64,000 nt of DNA from Diploptera punctata (Eukaryota; Arthropoda; Insecta; Blattodea; Blaberidae), in the NCBI GenBank assembly GCA_030220185.1, contig JASPKZ010009959.1, positions 40,613-104,612 on the forward strand. The letters are read 5' to 3'. A program made the translations under genes and the position numbers. This document shows positions 40,954-51,759 of the stretch, in pieces. Below the pieces are notes generated by a model. It was not told the DNA's origin. It saw only the letters and a list, made by a program, of their open reading frames with translations, and ran no database searches. Numbering within the stretch: the first letter of the stretch is position 1; each line of letters starts with the position of its first letter.

Positions 40954-42347
40954 GGACCCATGCCTCCACCTCTTGGGATACCTCGGTCAAAGACCATACT
41001 CCCAAGTCCCAGAATCTTGTCCTCCGTATCTATCTCGCGTCCACGTTCAAGTTCTCGGCCTTAAACCAACACCTCAGGGAGAAGGTGTTGGAGTTGCAAC
41101 TTCAGGGAAATTGCTAAGCTACATAGTACGTCAGGTCGCTCATTCCTGACGAACTCACAGTTGGTCCACGGGCTCCTTGAGCCTAGCCGGGAGGACTGCT
41201 GTCGCAGATCCACCGACCGTTCCCCTGTTCTACCTCCAAGGACGAACCCTGCAGCCATTGTGTGACCGGCTAGGGCTTGATTCCTCAAGCCCCATAGTGT
41301 GAGGCTTTAGTACATCCAGGTGCTCATTTCCTGGTGACCCCACAGTTTGTCCACGAGCCCGTAGGCTTAGCTGGGAACCAGCATAGTTGCTCCCCTCTGC
41401 ACTGGTCCGAGCCGTGCCCTGGTCTGCCTCCAGGGACGTGTCCTGTTGCAGTTGTGGACCAGCACGGAGCTCGCAAGCTCCAACAGGTGAGCAATAGGTA
41501 CGACAAGGCGCTCAACTCCTGCCGACCCCACTAATGGTTCACGAGTTCCTTGGACTTAGCCGGGAGGACTGTCTAGCAGATCCACCGACCTTTCCCCCAG
41601 TGCACCACCTGGGGACGTGTTATGTTGCTGAAGTGGGTCCAGGCTGAGCATTAGTACGCGAGGTCACTCAACTCCTGACGACCTCAAAGATTGTCCTTGG
41701 GTCACTCGGTCCCAGAGTCGGCGCTAATCCCATCAACAAAGACCGCGCTTCCTCCTTTCTCGAGCTTATCGACCTGGTGGTAATCCCCAGCATTACGCCC
41801 GATATTGTCCCAACCAGCCCGTTCGCAAGACTAGGCCTAGTCGTGCCGCTGCTGTGAGACCAGTCCACAGAGCAATGTAGGCATCCAGGGAGCTCATCGC
41901 CCATGGTGCCCCCACAAAGGTCCTCGGGATTGTAACCAAGAGAAAGGAGCTTCTGATCTCCAGTCCCCCACCGCTTCGCCACGACGGCCGCTGATCCCGC
42001 TGTTGGCCGGGATAGTTGAGCTTTAGTACAACAGGGCGCTCGTCTCTTGTTGACCCCACTTATGGTCCGCGAGTCCATCGGACTTGGAAGGGAGAACTGA
42101 CTAGCAGATCCTCCGACATTTTCCCCACTACGCCACCGAGGGGACGCGATTGGCCGCTGAAGTGGAAGCTGCACGAGCTATGTAGTGCGTCAGGTCGCTC
42201 GAGTCCTGACGACCTCACAAATGGCCCGCGGGTCCGGTCTGGACCTAGCCGGGAGGAATGCAAGCAAACCACCGACCGTTCCCCTATCCGCCACCCGGTG
42301 ACGCGCCCTGTTGCTGTTGTGAGCACAGCTGGGGCCCGATAAACGGA
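40954..42347. repeat. GC-rich degenerate tandem block inside Rep-D
   Basis: At least five or six diverged units of ~157-189 bp. The anchor CACAGTTGGTCCACGGGCTC-type with CTAGCCGGGAGGACT occurs near 41153, 41338, 41527, 42054 and 42211 (partial near 41683). Each unit has a CTCCTGACGACCTCAC-like start and ends with CCTGTTGCTGTTGTG-like sequence. No convincing coding sequence. Origin unknown. Confidence 0.65.
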
Positions 42348-42532
42348 CCCGTCATATTACAGTATAGTTATTTTTATTACAGCCAAAAAAGGTATGCCAC
42401 AAATGCAAAATTAGAAATTATTAAACAAGATGAGGTTATTAGGTTGGCAACCCTGAAATGTAGGCAGTTGAACTTTCAATCATGGTCGACATTGCTGCAA
42501 GTACGTCAAAACGCACTATAGCGCAAAAAAAT
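42348..42532 (+). repeat. Rep-D copy 4, second part
   Basis: Resumes with TATTACAGTATAGTTATTTT and continues to CAAAACGCACTATAGCGC at about 42526. A ~60-bp piece (CAGCCAAAAAAGGTATGCC...) is also inserted before GGTTGGCAACCCTGAAATG. Confidence 0.65.
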
Positions 42533-42534
42533 TA

Positions 42535-42945
42535 TTTGAATAGAATTAATAATAACAAGTAAATAACAATAGAATGAAAGTTTATAGGATTGCGTTTCTC
42601 CTCCAACCAAAGCATTATCCAATGTCATTTATTTGAAATTTCCTACAAAGTGAAAAACAAGAGACGAAGAGTAAAATAAAATACATTCGCCAGGTTTTAT
42701 ATTTCATGTTAATAAAAGGATTTTGTATATAAAGTCAGTAACAGAAGAATGTGCACTGCCAGCTGGCAACCGTACAGACTTCTAGTTTCATTTGTCTTAC
42801 TACCTTACATCAGGTACATGCACCAGGATTATTTCACTTCACACACTAATAAATACATTATGATATTGACAGATATATTTATTTATAGTGTTCTGTCCTA
42901 GAGCAGGTCTTTCACTGCAATCATTGAATTTTCATTCTATGCTTT
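42535..42945. other. Unassigned, plus a SINE-A tail scrap
   Basis: 42899-42965 resembles the reversed SINE-A tail (CAGGTCTTTCACTGCAATCA); the rest is unassigned. Confidence 0.4.
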
Positions 42946-42965
42946 GCAGCTTTATTAGGGAATTC

Positions 42966-43497
42966 CCTGAGCAACAAAAAATAAACCTTTTTTTTGTCTC
43001 AGAAAGAAAAATATGCGATTCTGATAGTACTTTTCCTTCTGAATTCAAATATGATATCGGTTATTCTCCATTACGCAAGGTTTCCGAGAGACATGAATTT
43101 ATAATTTCAAACAATTTAATATTTTCTATATTCGTAACTACACAATATTCACCTAGGAAGGAAGAAATGACGATTTTCTGCTATATTTCGACCACGGAGA
43201 TTCCCTCTTGATGGTCCAAAAATAATCGGCCAGCATATTAGGATTCCATTTGCCTTGATATCTCTTTTCCATAGCTGAAATCTCCTGAGTTGGCTCATTT
43301 GGTTTTATTTTACAATGGACAAATGGACGAAAAAACATTTATTAAAAATAATTTTTTAAATCCATTAATTGAAATTAAAATAAAAAAAACTGTGGGTGAT
43401 GGAGAAATTCCGAATACATATTCGAAAATACGATAAAAAACTGCATTAAGTATAACTATTGGTACTCATGAGACAGAAATCATGTTGACCGGTGTTA
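42966..43497 (-). repeat. Rep-E copy 4
   Basis: The minus strand keeps QEISAMEKRYQGKWNPNMLA followed by DYFWTIKRESPWSKYSRKS (43338-43153), the clearest coding remnant among the five copies. Ends at ATCATGTTGACCGGTGTTAT, next to SINE-A. Confidence 0.6.
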
Positions 43498-43716
43498 TAG
43501 GTGTGGTAACTTCCCGTTGCTTTCCACAACTTGGATGATGATGATAGGCATATGATGTTCGGGGACCGTTGGGCCTCAAATCTTCCTGACATTTGTCTTA
43601 CAAGTGAGGAAAAACCCGAAAAAACCTCACGCATGAGCTTGCCCAGCCGAGAATCGAACCCGGGCCCACTGAGTGCCAAGGTAGCACATTACCTGGAAGA
43701 CCAAAGCGGTAAACAT
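43498..43716 (-). mobile_element. SINE-A copy 6
   Basis: Diverged: CCGCTTTGGTCTTCCAGGTA head, GGGTTCGATTCTCGG B box, shortened tail. Confidence 0.75.
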
Positions 43717-43719
43717 GAT

Positions 43720-43970
43720 AAAAGTAATAGTAACTATAATATCAACAATTCCATACAATTAACGCAGTTTAACCTCTCCCTTTTAGGCGCATTTACGTGC
43801 CACGTGCCATCCGGGCTTTACAATGATACGACCTGTTGGGTGATAAGACCTATTAAATATATACATGTTATTTTAATCGCACAAGGACATGTAGGGTCTC
43901 CCCGAATGAGGAAGCAGCTCATTGCCAATGCCTCTTCTGAGAAAATACAACATTAAAACTAAACATAATA
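43720..43970. repeat. Rep-J copy 1
   Basis: Shares ACGTGCCAC, GCACGACCTGT/ATACGACCTGT and the CTCCCCGAATGA/TTCCCCGGATGA end with 62330-62500. Unclassified. Confidence 0.4.
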
Positions 43971-43983
43971 TCAATAATATCTG

Positions 43984-44063
43984 TGGTCTGATCGAGAATC
44001 GAACCCGCGACCTCATGTACTGTAGTCAGAAACGCTGACCACTACCCTATGAGACGGGTCTGA
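43984..44063 (-). repeat. tRNA-like sequence (SINE head or pseudogene)
   Basis: The minus strand has CATAGGGTAGTGGTCAGCG (A-box-like) and GCGGGTTCGATTCTCG (B-box) about 35 nt apart. The stems do not close into a clean cloverleaf, so a tRNA gene is not supported. Confidence 0.5.
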
Positions 44064-44095
44064 TTTTTATTATAGCTTCAACGAAATATCATCAA

Positions 44096-44472
44096 TTTTA
44101 AATAACTATTTAACTCATGCCCCAAGTGGCAGTCAATGACCAATCACACTTCAATGAATTTTTATTTACAACCAATCACAGTCGTTTTTCATCTCGATTT
44201 TATCGCTTTCATCTCATCAAGTGGCTCCCAGATTGTATATATATAGTTCACGAATGTAACCAAATTCTGCTTGCGAGATATAATAGAAAAACATTCGTAG
44301 CAATTGATTATACCATAAAAGAAACCACGTTTGGACTTTCTTAAACGTATTATTTCCCAGGTTTTAACGTTGCAGAAAATATATAAATTGACATATTTAC
44401 ATAATAGGAGAACAGAAATGAATAAATAACCTGTAATGATGTGTTTCTTTTTTTCTCCACTAGTGTGCACAT
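44096..44472 (-). repeat. Rep-F copy 4, partial
   Basis: Begins CTATTTAACTCATGCCCCAA as the other copies, keeps CCAATCACACTTCAATGAAT and TTTTTCTCCACTAGTGTGCA, then is replaced by Rep-D. Confidence 0.6.
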
Positions 44473-44473
44473 G

Positions 44474-44755
44474 CACTGATTGGTATCACGGCCTGCAGAA
44501 GTCTCAACTAATAAATATTATCCACACTGTTAACGTTAGTCAGTTGTTTATAATGAGCGCAAATATTTCCAACAAAAATGTTATTGCTTTACTATTGTTT
44601 TTATTTAAAAACACTATCCCACAAAAAATGATGTAGAACGCACATTTGTGAAGTGTTTTATAGAATCTCGGAAATTAAAAACTAGCTATCGCTCCGTTTT
44701 TTAAAATTTCCTCACTTCTGTCAAAACCACTTCCCAACCTCGCATCGTAAAATAC
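44474..44755 (-). repeat. Rep-D copy 5, partial
   Basis: CTGATTGGTATCACGGCCTG through AACCTCGCATCGTAAAATAC. Confidence 0.65.
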
Positions 44756-45227
44756 TTTTGTTCAATTTTCAGGTAATAACAATTCTTGTAACTTTTCTAA
44801 GCGTGATTAAAAAAAAGTCATATAGGCCTAATGTGTGAGAAATACCGTAGAAAGGAGGGACGAGGAGAATTTTAAATGATTGCGTGGGTTTACTGAGACA
44901 AAGTAGGGTGAGTCTTCTCCACACACTCAACTCTCGTTTAAATCTTCAATGAGACACAGAGTACAAACTACTCTAATATTTTCTCTGCACAAAGCATCCC
45001 TACAGCATGCAAATACAAGCCCCCATCTTATATAAATAAATAACTATATTATAAAATTACAATTGGAGAGACACTTTGAGGTTCTTCTTAATGAATAAGA
45101 TGATTCTGTTTGCATCGTACCTTTTCGTGACTTCAATAACAATTTTTCGGAATTAAATGGAAAAATTAATTGAAGGAAATTAAATAAAAGGGCAGCAGAC
45201 ATAAAATTTACAACCAATGTTTGAAAT
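44756..45227. other. Unassigned sequence
   Basis: No supported feature. Confidence 0.4.
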
Positions 45228-45360
45228 TGTAGCTAGAAACAATAATCACAAAGAGGAATGAGATGCACAAAGGAATTAAACACAGGCTCAATTCTGAAAA
45301 TGCATGATATTATGCATTACAGGGACTCTTGTCCAAACTTCTATAAAAAAACGTTAAACC

Positions 45361-45361
<1 letters not shown>

Positions 45362-45413
<52 letters not shown>
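45362..45413. repeat. TA microsatellite in RTE-1
   Basis: (TA)n of ~52 bp at the same RTE-1 position as the TA tract at 5503-5550; the short copy tatatata reappears at 46049-46056. Confidence 0.9.
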
Positions 45414-45416
<3 letters not shown>

Positions 45417-46048
45417 ATAGTAATTCTGCCCGAGGGCAGTTCTTTCACTGCAATCATAGCATTTTGCAGCTTTACTAGGGAACTGTAAGGTAAAGTGATC
45501 CCACAACAGGCCTCAGGAGGCCTTTGGGGTAGTAGGAGGTTAAGGCTCCCACTTTTTCTAGACAATCGGCACTTGATGTCAGCCGGGTTGTCAGCCCTGC
45601 GTGACGGCCGTCTTTACCCCAGAACAAGCGTCTGGTACTCATTTCTGTTAGAGGCTGAGTCGACCCTAGGGCCATAGTGCCGCGAGAGGGTTTGGGTCAG
45701 TTTAAAAATCCTGACCCCAACGGGACTTGAACCCTCGATCCTCCGGCATGTAGCCCAGTGCCTTAACCACTACGCTAGGGCGTGCCACTAGGGAACTGTA
45801 GGTGTGGTAGCTTCCCGTTGCTTTCCACACCGGTGAAGAATGATGATGATGATAATGATATGGATGATGATGAATGGCCGTATGGCTTCGGGACTATTAG
45901 GGCCTTAAAGTTTTTCCTGTCATTTGTCTTACAGGTGAGGAAAACTCCCGATAAAACCTCACCCAGGAAAACTGCCCCAACCGGGAATCGAACCCGGGCC
46001 CGCTGCGTGACAAGGCAGCAGGCTGCCTCGAGACCACAGCGGTGGACT
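45414..46048 (-). mobile_element. SINE-A copy 7, split by SINE-B
   Basis: Long-tail variant. The tail part CCATAGTAATTCTGCCCGAG (45414) is separated from GGTGTGGTAGCTTCCCGTTG (45801) by SINE-B. The head GTCCACCGCTGTGGTCTCGA ends at about 46048. B box intact (GGTTCGATTCCCGG). Confidence 0.85.
45488..45786 (-). mobile_element. SINE-B copy 3, 14-bp TSD inside SINE-A
   Basis: Complete copy with B box GGTTCAAGTCCC and A box TAGCGTAGTGGTTAAGGC on the minus strand. Duplication actagggaactgta at 45474-45487 and 45787-45800. Confidence 0.9.
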
Positions 46049-46490
46049 ATATATAGAACAGATATTCTCCCAGTTTGATAATACTATGGGTGCGAAATAT
46101 GGACTCTTACTTTAAAGGAGGAAAGATTTCCAGTATTTGAGAAGAAAGTTCTTAGAACATTTTTGCGTCAGAAAGAAATGGACAGACAGATGAGTGGAGA
46201 AAACTACATAATAGTGACGACATGGTCTTTATAGGAAGCCAGATATAACAGTTAAGTCTCGTAGACTGCGATAGTCAGGACATGTGGCACGAATGGGGAA
46301 TGAAAGACGTGCTTGGAAGCTTCTTGTAGGAAAACCAGAAGGTAAATTTCCAGTTGGTAGACCAAGAATGTGGTGGGAGAATAATATTAACTATAATTTG
46401 AGGGAAGTATATTATACTGGTAATGATTTGAAAACATTAGCTCGGGATAGGGATGTATGTCCGCGCGGGTTCGATAGTGTCATTGCGTTA

Positions 46491-47205
46491 GTTAGTTCGT
46501 TATCTATACGTTTGAAAGAGTCATATCAATTTTTTGGCAGTCATATGAAAGGATGAAAATCAAACTTATAGAAAAACTGAATGAAATATTAACATGAATA
46601 ATATTTCATTACGGACATTCAAAAGCCTCATAATATCGTATACATAACTAACTGAAACGATTTCCTAACATGAAATGGCAAGACATGCTACTAAGCGAGG
46701 ATATAAAAACGTGAAATTAAAAATGAAACAGCATCAGACCATGCTTTTCCCTTACGATGGCAGTTAATCATTTTACAATATTTCACGGAGTAGTGACAGT
46801 CACGAACTAACAAAACTTTACCCTAATGAGAATTGATGTAAGAAGAGAGAAAACGAGTAGAAAAACAAGCAGATTTTTGTGTAATAAATCACAGAAGTGA
46901 ACCAGAAGAACTCTATCATCAATCAAACTGGTTGATTGTATAAGTTAAGAGCAGAATGCGGTGTTAAAGAGAATACATGTGGGCTGGTAAGTGTCACGGG
47001 GTTGATGGATTGAAGACACGTTACATCATGTTTTGTGTTTATATATATTATTACGCAACGTCAATCAAAGAACGCAGCATTTTAATTCAATAAGATGTAA
47101 ACCATAATCCGTCTTTTATTTTTGTCTGGAATTTCAACCGGGCAACCATATATACATTAAGATACAACTATCACAATTGTTTTATATATCAGTCGCGATT
47201 CAATG
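46491..47205. other. Unassigned sequence
   Basis: No supported feature. Confidence 0.4.
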
Positions 47206-47211
47206 GTATTA

Positions 47212-48690
47212 ATAAGCTCTTAGTTTATGCTGACTATTTAACTCATGCCCCAAATGGGAGTCAATGACCAATCACATTTTAATGATTTTTTATTTACAAC
47301 CACTCACAGTAGTGTTTCTCCTAGAATTTACCAACTAAAGTTTATCATAATAAAGAAAGCACCTCCTTTTTAACATTCTGAATAGGTCATAGCATTATTT
47401 TGCAGTGACTGACTCACTAAGAAATACGGCTATCAGATTGTATATATAGGCATGAATGCCAACATATATCGCAGGCGGGAATTAGTATAAACATATTTGT
47501 AGCAATTGATTATACCACAAAAAAGAACACTGTTTGTACTTTCTTAAATGTATTTTTTCCCAGGTAATAACATTCAAGAAAAATATAATTGTCATAGGAC
47601 ATCAGAAATTAATTAATATACAGTTTGATGTGTTTCATTTTTTCTCCACTAGAGTGCATTCTTACAATACCGTATTGCGTTCCTTTGGCAATAAATAATA
47701 TGATCTGGTTTGCAGTGATGAACAAAAGAAGCAAATGAAGCGTACCAATCGTTTCTCATTTGTTTTCAAACATCGCTGTTTACATTAAATATATAAATAT
47801 TTTAAAATAACTACATTTAAATAATGATTTGTGAGTAAGCAGCTTAATTTTATTCGTTAAATAGTCCTAACAAATGCCACTCCTGATTTCCAAATCCTCT
47901 AGATAAATTCACTCCTCACTTACTGAGTCGTGAATTTATCGATAATTGGGAAATCACTCGTGGCATTACTTATGATGATGTAATATTACTGGACGATAAC
48001 GAGGATACTAAGGGCCAACACACACTCTTTACTGAGTAACACTAAGAAATTAGGACTGGAAGTAAACATAAATAAAACTAAATATATCTTCACACGTAGA
48101 AATGCATTATATAATGGAAATGGACTCCTGATGACAAACGAGGGGCATTTTGAAGAAGTGGCTGAATTCAAATATCTTGGAACAATATTCACAAACAGGA
48201 ATGAGATGCACAAAGAAATTAAACATAAGATCAATTCTAGAAATGCATGTTATTAAGCATTACAGGGACTCTTGTAGTCCAACTCCTTACAATAAACGTT
48301 GAACTTAAAATATATAAAGCAGTTATTCTCCCAGTTATATTATATGGATGCGAAACATGGACTCTTATCTTAACGGAGGTAAGAAGACTACGAGTGTTCG
48401 AGAATAAAGTACATAGGAAAATGTTTGGGCCAAAAAGAGATGAACAGACAGGTGAATGGAGAAAACTGTAATATAGTGAGCTACATGATATGTAAAGGAA
48501 GCCAGATATATTAAGAATTGTTAAGTCTCGTAGATTGTGATGGGCAGGACAGGTGGCACGAATGGGGAATGAAATAGGTATATGGAAGCTTCTTATAGAA
48601 AACGTCCAGTTGGTAGACCAAGAATGAGGTGGGAGAATAACAATAACCAGGATTTGGGGGAAGTAGATTATATATGGGATGATTGATTCC
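47212..48690 (+). pseudogene. RTE-1 fragment split at YADD by Rep-F
   Basis: NGINKLLVYA- at 47213-47233, then Rep-F, then -DDVILLDDNEDT-like at 47973, continuing through KYLGTIFTNRNEMHKEIKH, VILYGCETWTLIL and RRPRMRWE-like blocks to about 48690, lacking the 3' end. Multiple frameshifts. The Y-A-D-D codons are divided exactly by the insertion. Confidence 0.85.
47234..47972 (-). mobile_element. Rep-F copy 2 inserted into RTE-1, 3-bp TGA duplication
   Basis: Begins CTATTTAACTCATGCCCC and ends GTGGCATTACTTA, flanked by TGA at 47231-47233 and 47973-47975. Removing it and one TGA restores contiguous RTE-1 sequence, which fixes the element's ends. Near its end is a strong hairpin (GATTTCCAAAT...AATTGGGAAATC around 47886-47956). 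Confidence 0.85.
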
Positions 48691-49207
48691 ATTAATTTCA
48701 AATTCAATTTTGTCCGAAGATGCCTAAAATACGGTTTGCAACGATGCTTTTCCTATGTAATAGTATATTACGTTGCGAAGTTGGAAGTGGTTGTACAGTT
48801 TTTAATTTCCGAGATTCTCTAAAACACTTCACAAACGTGCGTTGTACATTATTTTTTGCGCGATTGTATTTTCAAAATAATAAATAATAGTAAAATAATA
48901 ACATAGGCTATTTGTTGGAAGTATTTGCGTTCATTATAAACAATTGACTAACGTTAACAGTGTGGGCAATGCTTATTAGTTGAAACTACAGGAAGCCGTG
49001 AAAATATTTTGTTATAAAATGGCGGCAGGGATGTATTTATTGTTTTATACTGTTTCAAGTAAGGTTCGGTTCATTTAAAATGCAGTGATTTGTTTCGTAT
49101 AATGTGTATTAACACTACCTCTTTTGTATATGTTATTTTTTGTATATATATTGTATGTAGTAGACATAAGGGTAGTGGTTTTTTACTTCCCACACGTGGG
49201 TTTGTAA

Positions 49208-49753
49208 TCTTAATGTATAAAAATTTCATGTCACGTTGTTTGTCCGCGATGAACTCCTAAACTACTGAACCGATTTTAATAAAATTTTGCACAGCCTGTA
49301 CAGTTTGATCCAACCTGAGACTTAGGGAAGTTTATAACTAAGATTATAGTCGCATTATTTTTTTATTGCAAATTATTTGTTTATTATTTAACAAAGATTT
49401 ATAATTATCTGTGAGTTCCATACGATTCTAACAGATGGAGGTGTAATTATCTGTGAGTTCCATACGATTGTAACAGATGACGGTGTAAGGTAATTTGGTA
49501 AGGTAATCGATTTATTATTTAACAAAGAGAGATCCAGATGGCTCTGCTTTTTTTTTTTGCAACCGCGAATTTCAATCGAATTACAAATATTGATTATTTC
49601 ATAATTTAAGTGTGTTCAGTGTTTATTTTATTTTCAATATTATTAATTTCGTGTGTAAGCATTAGTTTGAAGTAATCTGGCTGAAAGACAGCAACTTAAT
49701 TTAAATTATTAACGTATACCTTAGCCACAGCAACGTGTGGCCGGGACTTCTAG
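49208..49753 (+). mobile_element. Non-autonomous Helitron, 546 bp
   Basis: Starts TCTTAATGTATAAAAATTTC after host A, ends with hairpin GCCACA-GCAACG-TGTGGC (49724-49741), eight nt, CTAG (49750-49753), then host T. This is canonical A^T insertion with no target duplication, inside Rep-D. Lacks RepHel. Confidence 0.88.
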
Positions 49754-49797
49754 TATATAATATAACAGTATAGTTATTTTATTATAGTATATTTATT

Positions 49798-50209
49798 CAT
49801 CATCATCGTCCTTTCAAGTATTAGGTCCAGTGGCCCGTTACGGTCTTCCGCCATCTCCGAAAAGGTCGACCCACAGATCTTCTGCTCGAGGAATGTAGTG
49901 AAGAATTTGTTTTGGTATTCTGTGACGATCCATGCGCTGAATATGGGCTAGTCAATTGTTTCTATATTCTTGGAGGTATTCTGATATAGGTACGATGTTT
50001 AACTCTCTGGCTATTGTTGAATTTCTTTGGTGGTCTAGAAGGCTCTAACCTGCAGTTCGTCGCAGAAATTTCATCTCCGTGGCTGTAATATGACGATCAT
50101 CCTGAGTTCTGATGGTCCAAGCTTCACTGCCAAAACAGATTATGGGTCTAGCGAGAATTTTATAGATTTTCATTCTTGTGTGTCTCTGCACTTTTGATGG
50201 TTTAAAAAC
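49798..50209 (-). mobile_element. 5'-truncated LINE tail, 13-bp TSD
   Basis: The minus strand reads RHTRMKIYKILARPIICFGS, EAWTIRTQDDRHITATEM and KFLRRTAG, then a decayed tail and (GAT)n. Flanked by tagtatatttatt at 49785-49797 and 50210-50222. Inserted into Rep-D after or beside the Helitron. Confidence 0.85.
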
Positions 50210-50310
50210 TAGTATATTTATTTAGGTTGGCAACCCCGAAATGTAGGAAGTTGAACATTCAATCATGGTCGATATCGCTGCAACTATCGCGCCAAAAGGA
50301 ATTTAAATGT

Positions 50311-50946
50311 ATGGAAATATTCAAATATTAAATTTATTTTAAGTACCTGAGTTAAATGGGGTGCAACTAGACCATGAGCATTTCAGTTCATCCGCAAAAC
50401 CTCATTTTGAGTCCTGATACCAAAAATAACTCTGTTATTTGAATTATGAACAGTGGAAAGATATAAAATCCACTGTTCTCCCAACTTCCCTATGCATTTT
50501 TGCTATAACTTCAAATTCCTTTACTTTCATGTGAAGTGATACGTGAGGAATACAAATGGGTTATTTTAGTGGAATCGATAGGAAGGTTGGTAGGACTGCA
50601 TGATGTCTTGGAATAATAAAATTTTATGGTTTTACTTGGCACATTTAGAAAGTCAGTTGTTCATGAGCTTAGAATTAAATGGTCTGAACTGAAAATAGAA
50701 TCCAGTTGAATTTTCTTTCAATCTCCTGCAAAACGTACACATTCTAAACATTTCTATGTCAGTCTGATTGGTTTCAAGTTTGTACAATTTATCCTCACAT
50801 AAAAAACTATAAGTTTTTTCTGTAACTCGTTTCCTAACATAATCTCTGCTTTTGAGGGTACATCCATTTCTTACTGTGTCCCATTTCATAATTTCATATT
50901 TTCATTATTATTACCAACATTATTAGATTACTATTATCATCACTGT
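50311..50946. other. Unassigned sequence
   Basis: A 78-codon minus frame (50889-50653) has CTFCRRLKE-like Cys pairs but no recognisable domain. Confidence 0.35.
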
Positions 50947-50999
50947 AAATATTATTATTATTATTATTATTATATTTATTATTATTATTATTATTATTA

Positions 51000-51039
<40 letters not shown>

Positions 51040-51040
51040 T
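50947..51040. repeat. ATT microsatellite
   Basis: (ATT)n directly joined to RTE-1 at AAAACTATTATTCTACC. Confidence 0.9.
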
Positions 51041-51043
51041 ATT

Positions 51044-51745
51044 AAAACTATTATTCTACCAGTTATATTATATGGTGCGAAACATGGACTCTTACTTTAA
51101 CCCTTAAATTCGTAATGTATCCTTTTGGATACATCAGTTGCTTCAATTAATTTAATATATTTAATAAATCAGAAGAAAACGAACAAAAATAAACCACTTA
51201 AATGTGTGTCTAATTATACAATGTACCTAATAATAACAGTTATACAAGATTCCGTTTTCAGTGCGGTCCGCCACATTCAAATAACTAACAGAATAAATTT
51301 GTGGTTTGCCAATTTAAGGGTTAAGCGAGGAAAGGAGATTATAAGTATTTGAGAATAAAGTACTTAGGAAAATTTTTGGACCAAAGAGAGATGAACAGAC
51401 AGGTGAATGGAGAAGACTACATAACAATGAACTACGTGGTCTTTACAGCAAGCCAGATATAATAAGAACAGTTAAGTCTCGTAGACTGCGATGGGCAGGA
51501 CATGTTGCACGTATGGGGAATGAAAGACTTGCATGGAAGCTTCTTGTAGGAAAACCAGAGGGAAAACGCCCAGTTGGTAGACCAAGAATAAGGTGGGAGA
51601 ATAACATTAACTATGATTTGAAGGAAGTAGATTATACAGGGAATGATTGGAAAGTATTAGCTCGGGATAGGGATGTATGGAGAGCTTATGTCCGCGAGGC
51701 CACGAACCTACGGGTTCGATAGTGCCAGTGAGTAAGTAAGTATTA
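51044..51745 (+). mobile_element. 5'-truncated RTE-1 with MITE insertion
   Basis: RTE-1 from TIILPVILYG to the C-terminal NLRVR and the GTGAGTAAGTAAGT tail, split at TLTL/REER by a piggyBac-type MITE (51101-51320). The distal part has an open 69-codon run (51513-51722). Confidence 0.85.
51101..51320. mobile_element. piggyBac-type MITE, 220 bp, TTAA duplication
   Basis: Perfect 10-bp inverted termini CCCTTAAATT / AATTTAAGGG, partial match to ~14 bp, flanked by TTAA at 51097-51100 and 51321-51324. TTAA duplication plus CCC termini is the piggyBac hallmark. Interior non-coding. Excision in silico restores RTE-1 coding ACTTTAAGG(G)AGGAAAGG apart from one substitution. Confidence 0.88.
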
Positions 51746-51759
51746 TTGTTATTATTATT

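Larger units (their letters stand above)
45228..46490 (+). pseudogene. RTE-1 fragment split by SINE-A and SINE-B
   Basis: Coding pieces 45228-45360 (NEMHKGIKHRLNSEN-like) and 46055-46490 (LTLKEERFPVFE-like to a truncated GFDSVI end, lacking the AAMNLR codons). A TA tract and the nested SINEs separate them. Many substitutions; dead. Confidence 0.8.
48762..50310 (+). repeat. Rep-D copy 6 with Helitron and LINE insertions
   Basis: Rep-D segments 48762-49207, 49754-49797 and 50210-50310. The last has GGTTGGCAACCCCGAAATGT and ends at CAACTATCGCGCC. Confidence 0.75.

Noticed and set aside
40961..42342. Several 60-168 codon frames on both strands in the GC-rich block
   Set aside because: Frames arise from low stop density in GC-rich tandem repeats; no conserved protein motif and no frame consistent between units.
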